Source: Macrolepiota albuminosa
Taxonomy: Eukaryota; Basidiomycota; Agaricomycetes; Agaricales; Agaricaceae
Assembly (NCBI GenBank): GCA_027475525.1
Contig: JAMWFC010000117.1
Span: forward strand, 1,102,183 to 1,166,182
Length of the DNA stretch: 64,000 bases
Reading direction: 5' to 3'
A program made the translations under genes and the position numbers. The notes under the pieces were generated by a model. That model did not search any database. It was not told where the DNA came from and saw only the letters and a list, made by a program, of their open reading frames with translations. Of this stretch, positions 34,448 to 46,878 are shown piece after piece (position 1 is the stretch's first letter; each line of letters starts with the position of its first letter).

Positions 34448-35510
34448 ATGGCTTCCGAGGCAGTTCTTGAAGAGTTGGAGGTCCTTACTGAGCTTGGCTT
34501 TTGTATAACACAATGACTTTTTTATTTGGCAGGTGCTGGAGTCTATATATCCAGAAGAACTCTCAAGTTAGTAATGCATCATGCACCGTTTCCTTATCAC
34601 AATACAACTAAGTCTGATATAAAGAATTATCCGATAGAGATATTGAACTTGTCGTCGAGCCGGACGATCTAGTTGTTGGTGCAGAAGAGCGTACGTTGAT
34701 ATGCGCTGCCTTCCGAACTCAATTGTGATCTTTATCTCTCTGCTAACTAGTCAAAGTAACATTATGCGTTCACTACAGCGATGAGTATCCAGATGCACTG
34801 CCGGGGCTCTCCATCAAGCCAACAGAAGGAACAGTCGATAATCAGGAGCTGGAGAGTCTCCTCGAAAGTCTCCGTTCAGTGGTTCGTCTCGATCATCTCT
34901 CTGTCTTGCTACAGCACTCGCTTCACGGATATATTACTTGCAGGGAAACGATAATCTTGGGATGGCCATGACTTTTACATTAGTTTCGCATTTGAGAGAA
35001 CAGCTATCGCAATTAGTGTGCCTAAGAGCGAAGCGACGTGAGAAGGAAGAGAAGGAAAAAGAACGTTTGGCTTTTGAGGTAGGACTTGGCATTCATACGA
35101 TTTCTGTTGTGAATTGATATCAAAGAGTCATCAGGAGGAAGAAGCGCGGACTCGAGGCACTCCTGTAACAATAGAATCTTTTAAAGCATGGAAAGTGGCC
35201 TTTGATAAGGAGATAACCATGAAACGAACTCGTGGAGAAGAAGAAAAAATGAAGAATTTGACACCAAAAGAAAGAGAAGAATTTAAACGGCTGGCTTCGC
35301 GTCTGACGGGTAAGCCCTTGGTCCTTCTCATTCTCCTGGAGTGCTGCAACCTATTCAGGTCGTCAACTATTCGAACGGGGTGACAGAAACCTTGAGGACG
35401 ACACGCTTCTGGAAGAGGGTACAGTTTCGGTTGACGCTAGTCAATATGAGAGACAAGAGGTCGAGGAAGAACAAGATGATGAGGGAGTCACCTTCAGTGA
35501 CAGTGAATAG
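34448..35510 (+). CDS. GIR2: RWD-domain protein, Gir2/RWDD1 type
   Basis: MASEAVLEELE, then VLESIYPEEL, opens the RWD domain. It continues as LKVTLCVHYSDEYPDALPGL and SIKPTEGTVDNQELESLLES. A charged helix follows (LRAKRREKEEKEKERLAFEE) with ARTRGTPVTIESFKAWKVAF. This second block is the conserved DFRP2-type motif of the Gir2/RWDD1 family. The acidic tail ends EGVTFSDSE. In yeast Gir2 binds the translational GTPase Rbg2 and the activator Gcn1, linking ribosome-associated GTPases to amino-acid stress. Exons are small, with introns near 50 bases. The start follows a short gap after MRP21, which is divergent. Confidence 0.88.
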
Positions 35511-35596
35511 ACAGCAGAGAACATCGTCTGTTCTAATGGAACCAAATCCCATTGGCTTGATGAGTATCGACAAGGATTTACTTCTATGGAGTCTAA

Positions 35597-37507
35597 CTAA
35601 AGTCCTTGTAACATGCCTTGTTCTCCACCATTTCCGTTAAATACTCCCCCTCCTTCTATTTCCCTGCATCCAAGCAGTGAATTTCCTGCTTCCCTCAACC
35701 ATCCTTCGTCATCTATGTAAAGCCGTCTAGTTGGCTCCTTGGTTTGTCGTACAATATCCTCTCCAGTCAGCCTTAGCCATTCAAGTACTGGCTTGGTTGT
35801 CCACCTATCGACATAGCCGTTACCAGCTTGGAACCATCCTAAATGGCCGCCAAAGGGGGTCAAATGCATAACAACAAGTTCGTTTCCTCCACCATCCATA
35901 GGAACATGTCGAACAACAGGATCATCCGCTGCATTGATAGCCAGGAAAGGAACTCTGATATCTTTAACCACATGGTGGCTAGAACCCCAACGATAATAGT
36001 CGTGCGCAGTTGCAAATGGAAATGTCGGTGCAGAGCCACCAGCCACACGAGTGAAAGTATCGTCAAACTTTTCTAGCGTCGGATTTCGCAGTGCAAGCGC
36101 AAGTGGCATGGCTTTGGAGCCACACGAGTGAAAGTATCGTCAAACTTTTCTAGCGTCGGATTTCGCAGTGCAAGCGCAAGTGGCATGGCTTTGGTCACAC
36201 GATGTTCCGGATCTGACTGAAGTGCTTCTGCGTGGCGTCTCAACAAGTTCTGTAAGTTTCCGCCCATGCCTTTGGAGTAAACATGTTTGCCCAGAAATGT
36301 ACTGATAAGTCTGACAAAAAAGGTGAACTTTTAAGCGGTCACAGCGCGACCCTATCTTACCCTAAATTATTTTTTGCACTGATAAGTCTGACAAAAAAGG
36401 TGAACTTTTAAGCGGTCACAGCGCGACCCTATCTTACCCTAAATTATTTTTTGCGAGATCCCAAGGCTGTAGAGAAATGGAAGTAAGTGAAACATTGGGG
36501 GTGCAGTAAAAAGTCTTCGTTACACAAGCGAGGGCGCACCCAGATATTATGCGCGACCTACTACCTCTTCGGCCAAGTACCTTGTCAAACATTTGCGCCA
36601 AGGGAGAATCCCAATCCAAGAAGAGGAGCATTTGGGTATCTGTGCGCAATGTAATACACCGCCTGCCTCAAATCATCCGTATGGCCAGCAGAATACATTT
36701 GTGGACTCGTGATGGGTACGCCCGCGCCTAAAACGAACATGTCATCTCGAAAAACGGTTAGAAGTCTGCATAAAAAAAAGGCGTACACCCTCTGAAATTG
36801 ACAACTACAGCGCGAAATCCAAGACCACCTTCTTCGACAGGCGCAGAAACATGACTCAGTACGGCCCTCACGTATGACTCATAGGAACCTGCGCCATTAC
36901 GCAATTAGTCGAGGTGTATAAGCGTCACGAAAAACTTGCCTCCTGTAAGGCCATGATTCACAATGACAATTGGCACATCGTCCTTGAGCTTTGAGTCATC
37001 TATTGGCGCAAAATCCAGTCCACTATACGAGAATATTAAGGAGTTTCTGGACCGTGGTAAACTGAACGTACAGCGTTCCACCGTCCGTAAGACGAATGTA
37101 CGACCTGTCGAGATACTCAATCTAGTGCGGAAGTATCACAGCCTGCCTGCCTGCCTATTGTAACACATCTTATCACGTTTAGAGAAATCACCGAGAACAC
37201 AATAGAAGGTTTGAAGGTGCCCACTGATAGGAAGAAAATCAGTTTAAGTGTACAAAGGTCCTTGAGCGACGTACTTGAACAGCCACCATATAGGGTGAAA
37301 CTGGGCAAAGAGACTAGGGCACCGACTCTCTACCAGAGTCCGGAGTGATATCTGTTCAGTATCGTCGGAATTGTTCTTCCTAACGGAGAGAAGAACGGAT
37401 TTTGGAGCGAAATGGATGAGAGGAGACCTGTCGGGGAGTCCATAACTGGCAACGCTAAAGAATGCGCCCATGCAACTTAGCCCGACGAGGCTAAAGAGAG
37501 CTCCCAT
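35597..37507 (-). CDS. Alpha/beta hydrolase of the YMR210W/EEB1/ABHD1-3 family
   Basis: It starts at 37507 (MGALFSLVGLSCMGAFF), a hydrophobic anchor. Then come PIWWLFNGHLQTFYCVLGDF, DGGTLGLDFAPIDDS, and the oxyanion region VPIVIVNHGLTGG with SYESYVRAV. NFRGCAGVPITSPQMYSAGH leads to the nucleophile elbow LLGLGFSLGANV (G-x-S-x-G). The acid is in LAINAADDPVV and the His in TPFGGHLGWF. Family members are lipases or ethyl-ester synthases/esterases. A GC-AG intron (GCAAGT) lies near 36940. Two 77-base duplications collapse cleanly in frame. Two single bases are missing at 36598/36599 and 36565/36566, both at codon third positions. The open frame continues upstream of 37507, but this start fits the family. 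Confidence 0.88.
36041..36194 (+). repeat. Exact 77-bp tandem duplication #10
   Basis: Units 36041-36117 and 36118-36194, in an exon of the hydrolase gene. Removing exactly 77 bases restores the frame here. Confidence 0.95.
36301..36454 (+). repeat. Exact 77-bp tandem duplication #11
   Basis: Units 36301-36377 and 36378-36454, covering an exon end and a whole intron of the hydrolase gene. Removal restores AKNNLG followed by LISTFLGKHVY. Confidence 0.95.
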
Positions 37508-37890
37508 GATGTGCGGGAAGAAAGCGTGTATTCGAGATACACTCACACAAAGGAAAGCTTTTGTGGTCCCTTGCGCGGGTCCGGCTCGAGCAATTATAAC
37601 CCCGGAAAGGGTGGGTACGAGATCAAGTTTGCATGTGGATTCTGGACCGAGTTTATATTGAGAAACGCATTGCTGACATTGGTTGGCGCTGTCAGCGCGG
37701 CCTTGAATGCTTCTAGATCTTACATAATCAAACCAAAGTGGAAGCTGTGCAAGCGAATCCAAATCACCCCAGCCACGCCATGGTATATAAAAAATATCAA
37801 TGCAGGGTCAGTACCGTTTTTTCGCTTTCTCTACGTCTGTCAAAACATCCTCTAGTATTTTCACTCCGACGGGCACTCCAAAGTACCAAG
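37508..37890. promoter_or_regulatory. Divergent promoter region, hydrolase / unknown gene
   Basis: About 380 bases between divergent start codons. Both flanking frames stay open some way into it, so either start could lie further upstream. A TATATAAAA stretch at about 37783 could serve the plus-strand gene. Confidence 0.35.
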
Positions 37891-39523
37891 ATGCAGCCAA
37901 GGCAATCACTGTCGGTTCGTGGCCCTCCCTCCCTTTCTAGAATGGCACCTTTATTCAGTAATCCCAGTTTTCTCCATCCGGACGATGCAGGCTGGCCGGG
38001 ATTAAAGCCCAAGCCTCAAGAAAAGCGGGTTACTCCATCATCATCGCACAGGGATGTTAGAGATGGACTTCCCAACAAGCCTCCTGCTCCAAGCTCTCCG
38101 CCACGGCGATTTGAACCACGCGCTGCACCGCTGCTATCTCAAGATGATCTTTTTCTTAAAAAATTACTTACAGAAGACGATCCGATTGCTGTCCCTCACA
38201 ACCAGACGGGACGCCAGGTCGGGTTTTTAGATGACCATCGTGATCGTGGCACAGATAACAAACGGAGCAAGGATGATGTCTTAAGAAACGACAATAGGAA
38301 CCGGTCTCAGCGTCCTTATGAAGATTTCAGTTATCTTGGTGTCAAAAGACCGACAAGTTCAGCCAACGCTTCGAGTGCCTATACTCGCAAGGCCTACCTG
38401 GTTGGTCTTCCGTGTGTGTTCACGGGTATCGTACGTACTGAACAACGGCAGGCATCCGGAACTAAGCGTAAATTATCTGAAGACTTGGACCCTCCTGGCT
38501 CTTCAATTAAACCCAACTCGCAAACCCAAGATCGTCACAGGTCTAGCCCTCTGCGGAATACGTCTAGTGTCATCCCTAATGTCTGTGAAATGCCGATCAG
38601 TCCTTGCTCTTTTACTTCTGGGATCAGACTCGAAGCAGCCAACAGCCCAACACTGTCAGACCAGCGCCAACAAGTAGTATCATTGTTTCGAGAACTTTCA
38701 AGGTCATTGCATGCTATTGCATAGCAAAATTAGTGACTCGTGGAGTTCTGACTGCTTTATAATTATTTTTCAGGTTAGTCTGCCAGGCTACAGAGGATGC
38801 TATGGTCCAGGCAAGAGACGACAAGAAACTCAAAGCATATACTGAATTGTCATCTATGCTGTCAAAAACTTCTTCCAATGTCTCTACTGCCATCACGCCT
38901 ACCCTTGCAGACATACTTCTTCGCCACGCGCAAAGCAAACAACGTACCGAGGATAATATCACGGCTATCTCCGGAGTCTGGAATAAAGTATTTGATCTTC
39001 TTGCTTCAGATATCTCGCGCACGGTGGACTCGATGCTTGCAGGCGCTGTGAAGAAAGTAACCGAAGCTGCTGATCTTGCTAGTCAATCAATTCTTTCCGA
39101 AGCCTCTACTTGGACAGAGAAGCAACAGCAGGAGCGACTTGCTGACGCTTCAGGGAAGCTCTGTGAAGACCATGTTAGAAATCACTTTTCCAATTATCGT
39201 GTCATAAAGGAAGGCGAGATGGACTCGAGGCGGGACCCAAAGCGACGTCGTGTTTCTAATATCTCACCCTCTCCTGACATTATGTACACTCCTGTGAAGT
39301 CGATCGTGAAGATGGAGCAGAGCATGCATGAAATTCTCAGCCAGATGAAATCGAAAATAGACGAACAAGCTCAGTCACTACATGAACTAGTGAAAGAGAA
39401 CAATGAGGTATGCTTTTCTTTCTTGTCGCACGCTCCATAATTCCACAGATTGCAGTTGCTGAGTTTGTTTTGCAGCTTAAAGCGTCGCTTCAGCGACAAT
39501 CTGGGGCTGCGCTGCGTATTTGA
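37891..39523 (+). CDS. Unknown protein with disordered N half and helical C half
   Basis: Function not recognised. It starts MQPRQSLSVRGPPSLSRMAP; an in-frame start at 37738 is possible. The first 280 residues are Pro/Ser/Arg-rich and low in hydrophobic residues. After an intron (38701-38773) comes a helical half: LVCQATEDAMVQARDDKKLK, then TPTLADILLRHAQSKQRTED and VWNKVFDLLASDISRTVDSM. A nuclear-type basic patch is present (DSRRDPKRRRVSNIS). A final heptad-like helix is MEQSMHEILSQMKSKIDEQA, then LKASLQRQSGAALRI after the last intron. Its shape suggests a nuclear scaffold or coiled-coil protein. It is followed 280 bases later by another disordered-protein gene in the same direction. Confidence 0.65.
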
Positions 39524-39801
39524 CCTACGCATAAATTCGATAAACACTCGAGCTGCAAGCTTGTCATTGATACAATGCGGTTGAATGTATATTAATTGGT
39601 GCTTGAAGCATCTGTAGTTTGTGATACATAGCATGGTACAGAAGAAAGTTGAATCACAAGTGAATGTTCGTGTCACGTGTGTGCGGTGTTGAAAACTGGC
39701 GTGGTTTTGGACATACCGGGCCCTTTCGAATTCTGCAGCTAGTGCAAACGTATAAACTTTTTAAACTCACAGGCAATACCGCTTGACCACTGCATGACTT
39801 C

Positions 39802-42800
39802 ATGACCTCCTCCAGCATACCCATCATCTGTACAGCTATCTCACCATCTTCGCCCGATTCTTCTCCAACTTCCGACACTGACGATGCTTATAACACTGCG
39901 GAAGCTAGAATACATTTTAGCCCTCTGAAATCTCCGGAGAAGCCTATTGCCGCCATTGTCGCGCGTCGAAACTCATTACAGCCTGTAGTTCACAGCCCGT
40001 CCCTCCGCCGTTCTCCTCGTCTTTCTACGCCTCTGCCTCAATTGCCTGTGCAAGAATCTGGTCAAGAACCATTACAGGAAGAGACGGTTGAGATGAATGT
40101 AGTAGAAGAAGATGAAGAGTTTGCACATGAAGGATTGTCCCGTACAGGAACGCCTGATGGTGAGTGCAGAGTCAAGATATCCCTTGATTTGTCTCATCGC
40201 ACATGTCATCTCCAGAACCTTCATCTGCCCTAGCTATTAAAATTAGCCGGGCGTATGATAATCCTTCTCCTCCTCCTAGCCCATCGATTGACTTGGGACT
40301 GGCTGGTTTCGCGTTTCCTTCACCTCATCCTTTTCTTCCTCATTTGATCACTTCATTACATGATACAATCAATGGCGACAGCAGAATAGAGGACACCACC
40401 CCTTCAACGCCTTCTAATGTTGGAACGGGATCGTCGAGGAATCTAATACCATTACCATCAATTACTACTAGCACCAGTTCGAAAACCCCTCCAGATCTCA
40501 TCTCATTCGAGTCATTTTCCTCTCCTGCTCCTGTTTTCCGTGCTGTGTCGCCATTCAATTCCATACCCCGACAGTCCCACCTAAGCGCCATGCCTGATGT
40601 GAATGATCAAGCTTTACATCCTTTTAACCCTTCTAGTTCTCCAAAGGCTGGGGAAACGCTGGCCGTATCCAAGCCTATATCACCACCCGCCACCTGCGAC
40701 TCTTCTTATGGAGAAGACGAGGTGGGTAAAGCAAAGGACACAGAGAAGATAGCCCAGGATCTTCAAGAGCGATCAGTCCATCACTCACTGTCGTCTACAA
40801 AGGAAGGTTCTCGTGTAGAAGCTCAGCTGATGTCTGCTAGCCATCTCGATGAACCTACACGAACACTTGCTAGACATTCGAGTCGCCCTCGTGTTGTCTC
40901 GCGATACCAAGACTTTGACCAGTTGATCACTCGACTTTCTCAACCACCAAAGATATCCCCGGACAAAACCCACTTGCAGTCCAATCCCAGTCATCTTGAG
41001 AAAGACGAAAGGACAACTTTGGAAACAAGAACCAGAGACATAGAAGAGGACCAAGGCACGAATTCGCCGGCCAAGTCCACCTTCTGTCGTGAATTGGGGT
41101 CACTGTCGCCCACCTCCAATGACTTACTCAGCTCGCTCGTTACTTCTTCCCAGCTCTCATCGTCATCTTCTCTGGACTGTCAACCCACCAAGGAAGCAAG
41201 CAGCTTACCACAGAGAACTTTTCTCCAATCCTCCCCAGTTCCCGCCTTACCGCAGACACCACGTCGCTCTACTGGTCCAATTCGACTTTCGAGCCCTTCA
41301 CGATCGGCACAACGAGAATCAATTAAAGCTCAATCACAAGCTATATCTTTTGACAATCTCCTATGTACACCAGCACAGCGAATTCCTATTGAAGATGCAA
41401 TCGCACAGGGTCACATTTCCCCATTGAAAGGCTCTCAGCTTCTGGCTAGTAATAGTCGAGCTGGGCTTGATGGCTTGCATAAACCTCTACTCACAATTCC
41501 GTCCAACGACAGCCCTGCGAGAAGAGTACCTGTGCTTCCTGAAGCCACTACACCCGTAGTACCAAAGAAGTGGCAAGGCATGAGATTTGGCAGTCCTACT
41601 CGTTCACCCTCGAAAGAGCGCTCTAGCTCTGTTGAACCAGCCGCTTCCGGAGCTTCCAAAGGCAAGTTTCGAGAACGCAGTGGATCCATACCTCCTCCAG
41701 TGGAGACTTCCTCGTCCTTGTTTCGCACGTCAGCTTCCGGTCCATACTCGAGTCGCGAGACGTCAAAGCCAGCCAAGTTGCCATTCCCTTTGGTTCCTTC
41801 AAGGAGAGATATTCCGTCAACGATTCCCGAAGAACAGACCGTGGATAGTCCCACCAAACCTAGTCAGGCATCATATTCTAGTCCTACGAAATCATCCCTG
41901 AAGCACACAACGAGTAGAATTCCTACAAGAACCGCTAAACCTTATGCCAAACCCCATTCAAACCTTGAGGCCGGCAGAGGCAAATCATCCAGGACGGACA
42001 TGCCAACGACGGATTCAAGCAAGTCAAAGGATGTAGGTCCAAAGTTTTCTCATCTATCATTTGGTGGATTGATTCTCTTCTTTCCCCCTGAATTTCAGAT
42101 TTTCAGCAGGAGTTTGTCCGTTTATCGAACAGATAGCAAAGCCAGACCATCCGGAACAGCTGACAAAGTTCAAGCGCCACCTATCACCCTGAAGCGGAAG
42201 CGAACTGTTGTAGAAGTGTCTTCTCCAGTCAAGTCTCAGCCCGCAGTAACACTGCGACAAGTACCCCGTGTTGTCGTTCCAAATGCCCCGTCAAACTATG
42301 GGGCAAAAGCTTTGCCTTCAACTACTGTTCTCAAGAGACCCCAGCAAATACGCCGAGTTATTGATACTGTGGCGACCAATCCATCGGCGCACCCCATTTT
42401 GCAGGCAGTGGCATCTACTTCATCCTCGACGATAGCTCCATCGACATCAACACAAATGGGAGCGTTAGTTCCCGAGATAGGAATCGACGGAGATAAATTA
42501 GATGAGAGTGGAAGTTCTGTTTCAGAAGGATTGTCAGACGAAAAGATCCCGGCCCCTGTTAAACCTATTGCTACAATTACGCCACCCGAATCAGTGATCT
42601 CTAATGGCGTTCGACGGACAACGCGCGTACGAAAGGTTCTCAACCCCTCTCTTATTTCAGATGCATTTGTCCCTGCAGATGTGAAGCCACGTCGTAAACC
42701 AAATGTTCAGATGGGCGATATCACTTATTCTGGGATGAGCGCTACTGCATTGAGGGCTCTCACAACTTCAAATACAGTCAGGAACCAGAAGTATTTGGCG

Positions 42801-43499
42801 GCGAAGTTGGAGACTGAAATCATTAGGAGGGAAGGAGACCGACCAGAAAGTCCAGTTGTCAAGATAAAGACCGTTTTGCAACGCGAGCAAGAGGAAAAGA
42901 AGAGGAGACGAAAGGAGCGAGCAGCTAGGAGAGCAAGGAGTGGAGGAAACGTTGGGCATTTGGACGACAAGGATGGGCACAGCGATAAAGACACAGAGAA
43001 CGAAAGCGATTGGGATGATCAAAGTGCCAGCCCTTCACCGAAGAGACATAAAAGAGGACCAGGCGACGAAGAGGAATATAAGACCCCTGTGGGAAAGCTT
43101 AAGAGATTGAAACTCGTCGATGATGATGCCAAGGAGGAGTCGGTGGAGAACGAACGACGTGTAAAATGGGATCGAGGATTGTTCACGACGATGTCTCTCG
43201 ACCAGGTCAAGTTGGGAACTCGTCGACCACCAATGGAAGACATTATTATCAAAGGGTGCTTAGCACCTGCTGCTAAGGTGCGTTTATCATCTCACTTTCG
43301 TTCTTAATCTTGAACTTTCCTGTTATAGACATTGCCTTTGGATAATCTTGGCAACCTCCCCTATGCTGATACCCCATTAACAGAGCTCGTAGAGGAGAGC
43401 GTAGTGGTTAAGAGATTTGTCTATGATAATGATGTTGAAGTCGTCGAGGAAGTTACTGTGAAAAACACGAGAGCCCGAAGTAAAAAGGGGAAGAGCTAA
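39802..43499 (+). CDS. Unknown large, Ser/Pro-rich disordered protein
   Basis: Function not recognised. Introns are 40160-40215, 43278-43328 and very probably 42033-42098. That last one is 66 bases, starts GTAGGT and ends TTTCAG; it stays in frame, so an ORF finder reads through it. The protein has over 1,100 residues and is dominated by Ser, Pro, Thr and Lys, with SP/TP sites throughout (SLRRSPRLSTPLP, SRSPSKERSSS-like). Near the C terminus lies a Lys/Arg/Glu-rich helix (EEKKRRRKERAARRARSGG) and a short ordered-looking end: DNLGNLPYADTPLTELVEES. SP-rich and basic composition suggests a nuclear, cyclin-kinase-regulated protein, but this is inference. Confidence 0.7.
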
Positions 43500-43577
43500 G
43501 ATTTTAGTATTCGTTATTCATCCATGTATATAACATTTATTTGCTGTCATCTGCACAAGGGTATATACACTACACAA

Positions 43578-44726
43578 TCATTCTGGTCGACGATGAATGA
43601 TTCCAGCGCTGGCCTGATTAACAGGGAAAACAAGGACTTCAGCAATGTTCACATGAGGAGGCCGAGCTGCTGCCCAGACGATCTCCTCTGCGATATCAGT
43701 TGCGGTCACTGTTGAAGGGTATTATTTAAGAGAAACAGCCGTAATTCCATCAACTTACGTGGATCAAGCCCGGCGTAAACTTTTGCTGCTGCTGCAGTGT
43801 CACCTCGATATCGGGTGATCGAGAATCCAGTTTCGACCATGCCTGGAAAGAAGCATCGAAATAGATTCAATGAAAAGAAGAGTCTAAAATATATTGAAAT
43901 TATCCAAACCAGGCTGAATCTCAGTCACTCTGATTTGTGTGTTGACCAGCTCCTTTAACAATGACCCAGTGAATGCATTAACTGCATGCTTGGTCGCAGT
44001 GTAGATACTACCTCCTGCATATGATTCACGACCTGCGACCGAGCCAATGTTAATGACATGTCCCGAGTTCTTAGCCTTGAATTCTGGTTGAACACGTCAG
44101 TTGGATGCATGCGCAACGATTGTTTATCAAATTGAAATACTTCGGACGAGCAGTTGAGTGACAGAGATCAAGCCAAGTACATTTGTTGCGATCATTCCCT
44201 CAACATCTGCGTCAGCAATATCGCCAACGCGCTCTACGCCAAGGACATATCCTGCATTGTTGACTGCAGTGACAATTTAAGCACAAGGAACGGATAGATA
44301 GGGTACACACGATACCGAGAACATCAACATCCTGGAGATCTTGAGGAACAGTGTCAAAAAGTGATGCAACCTGAGCTTTGTCCGACACGTCAGCGACAAC
44401 ACTGACAAACTTCCCTCCCTGCTGAAGGCCAGATTCCCGATGAGCAGCAAAGCAGGCATCGGTCGCTTTTTTCAAAGCATCGGCGCGCCTAGCGACAAGG
44501 ATCACATTCGACCCTCCCTACAAACGTAGTATTGAGCATGGATGTCCATCGTGTGACCAAGGCAGTGTACTTTGGCGAACAAAACTGCAGTTGCCTTGAA
44601 GGAATATATCAGCTCAAGCTGGTCTGGCAGGCCAAGTGCATCACCACTTACGGCTCCTATTCCGCCACTCGCCCCGGTTATCAAGACAGTCTTTCCAAGC
44701 AGACGCGAAGCGTTGAAGATTGACAT
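43578..44726 (-). CDS. Short-chain dehydrogenase/reductase, YMR226C-like
   Basis: [20 protein letters not shown] opens the Rossmann fold with the cofactor motif [28 protein letters not shown] suggests NADP preference (Arg pair after beta-2), then VVADVSD. The catalytic set is complete: Ser in [12 protein letters not shown], and Tyr-Lys in [13 protein letters not shown]. The closing block is RVTEIQPG, then [14 protein letters not shown]. The family includes yeast YMR226C, an NADP-dependent 3-hydroxy acid/serine dehydrogenase, so a small hydroxy-acid or hydroxy-amino-acid substrate is likely. The exons are very short. It is divergent from the SET gene with about 120 bases between starts. Confidence 0.86.
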
Positions 44727-44846
44727 AACAAAAAGAACTTGTACAAGTTGTGAAATGAAGGCAAGTTATCGCTTATCGTCTGATCGGAATGACGCTGCTG
44801 GGAAAAACAATCTCAACATACCACATCAACTCCTTCGCGAAACCTC

Positions 44847-46490
44847 ATGACGGATGCTCAACAGGTTCATCCTGGTTGGCAGGCCCTTCTGGATTGGCTG
44901 GCAACGCATGGAATGGATATCTCCGCGTTATCAGTCCAGGCAAGAAAGAGACTTGGTTTGTTGTCACTCATATTCAATGAGTATATTGACATTGACGTCC
45001 GATTGAAAGGCGCCGGGTATGGGTTATGCACGCTCAGAGATTGCGATCCTGCAGTGCAGTTGTTTTCTGTACCAGCTAGCGCTTTGCTGAATATGGCCAC
45101 GTTGTCTACATTGTATCCGCATGCCCGACGGCATCTGACTGCGATACAATTGATGTCTCTACATCTGTTTCTTTACAAGCCAAACGGTTTACTCCCATCG
45201 TCTGATCCTATCTTTGGACCATATATATCCACCTTACCGTGCGATTTTGCCTCTCATCCCCTAGCCTGGCTGTGCAGCGACAAAATGGAGAATATTAGCT
45301 CTACACTCCTATCTTGCTTACCTGCGAACATTATGCTGGCCCTTCAAGGAGTTGCAAATCGCTTTCAAGCCGACTGGACGATCGTTAAGCAGTACATAGT
45401 TGGTCTGCAAAAATGCACAGATCATCTGCTTCTCTGACTTTTTGACTCTATCAAGCAACAAAACGATTTCTCACCGTCTCTTTGTGAGGTAGTTGGGCCG
45501 GTAGTTCGTGCCCTTCAACTCAATGGTGCACATTTCAAGGAAGATTTTTTGTGGGCTTGGCTCAATGGTCCGTATCTCAATGTTGGATAACGTTTTGTTA
45601 TGAATGAGAAATGTCACCAGTCAATACCCGATGCCTCTACTACCGCCTTGAACAATCGGTTTCGAGTAAAAACAACGTGACTATGTGTCCTATTGTCGAT
45701 TTTGCAAATCATACAAACCATTCAAATCATATGTCGCCCAAAGAACTCCTTGCTACAAGAGCGAAGGCACCATCAAAAGTTTCTGGGCTCGATTTCGTGC
45801 TTATATCACCTTCAAGCACGGCCACGAAGCAAGACGACGAACTTTTTCTGAAGTATGGATCACATTGTAACCAGACACTGTTTGTTGAATATGGTTTCGT
45901 GAGCGAAATTTCTGCTGAACTCCTGTTGCATGGGGACGCGATCGGGCAGATCTCCATTCAGACTGAACTGGTTGATTTGTTTGAGTCAAGAGGAGAACTC
46001 GGTGCTTGGATGAAGGATGTTCTTCAGACTGAAAGTTACTGGGGGTAAGGGTTTGCGCTTGATGTCGGGTAGTAGGACTGAAACTTTCTCTACTTCCAGT
46101 GATTGGACCTTACATTGTCAGCCTCCTCCGGCTCATCCATCCTTTCGACTTATCACGGCTCTCCGTCTTTATCACATTTTCCCTGTGAAGGAGACAACGG
46201 TTCCGCCGAATCCTAGGCCAGCATTAGAGTCTTGGATGACCACAGTAATGGGAACATCTAATAAAATATCTGAAGACAACGAAGAGGCCTGGAGGAATAC
46301 GTTGCTCAATATCTGCAGAAAGCGTGCAAGTGACGCGGAATTTGCTCTCTCGTCTTTGAAGGAGAAACCATGCCCCAGCAGCCCAGATTGGATTCCATGG
46401 ACCAAACAGAATATTATGATGTTATGGGAAGAAGAGTTACTAGTTTCCATCCAAGTTGCTAACAGTATTCTTCAGCATGAGGAGTTTTGA
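44847..46490 (+). CDS. SET-domain protein lysine methyltransferase, RuBisCO-LSMT type
   Basis: The protein begins MTDAQQVHPGWQALLDWLAT, then GAGYGLCTLRDCDPAVQLFS, the first SET strand. The conserved closing motif is CPIVDFANHTNHSN, matching the PxxDxxNH signature of the SETD3/SETD6/Rkm class. EYGFVSE follows as the C-terminal SET/tyrosine strand. The remainder is the helical substrate-binding domain: PALESWMTTVMGTSNKISED and WEEELLVSIQVANSILQHEE. An apparent in-frame stop at 45435-45437 lies inside a likely 57-base intron, 45399-45455. Members methylate ribosomal proteins, eEF1A or actin; the substrate here is unknown. Confidence 0.82.
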
Positions 46491-46878
46491 AGTGTAACGA
46501 CTGATTTCGGTCATCAACGTTTTTAAATTGCGTCAGCCTTGTAGAATAAGTAATCAATAGGCACTTCCAAAATGTCATTTGCAGTGACGCCTACAAGGAA
46601 ACAGACAATAGCAAACCCGTTTAATAAGGCTAGTTGTTCAACGTTCAACATTCAGGTTAGAGCGTGGCTTTGAGATGGATAAGTGATTGTTACAATGTTA
46701 AGTTGTGTTATCTACCTCCGCTAAACGATGAGCTAAGGACGCCTCGGTAGACCTAGTAAGTCAAGTGAAGTAATAAGGGGCAAGTGGGGTAGATCAAAAC
46801 CCCGAAGGGAAAGCTTGCCACCACAATGTATGATCAAATTGCTAGTCACGTGACGAGACTAATAGCTCGCTCGCTCTC
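46491..46878. other. Gap between SET gene and TMA22
   Basis: About 390 bases between co-directional genes. It holds the presumed TMA22 promoter. No gene is seen. Confidence 0.4.

Noticed and set aside
37138..37156. GCCT repeat run as a regulatory element
   Set aside because: A short four-base repeat inside a hydrolase intron, with nothing else to support a function.
45435..45437. In-frame stop that seems to truncate the SET-domain protein
   Set aside because: It lies in a 57-base stretch with intron-like ends (45399-45455); the protein reads on in the same frame with conserved sequence.
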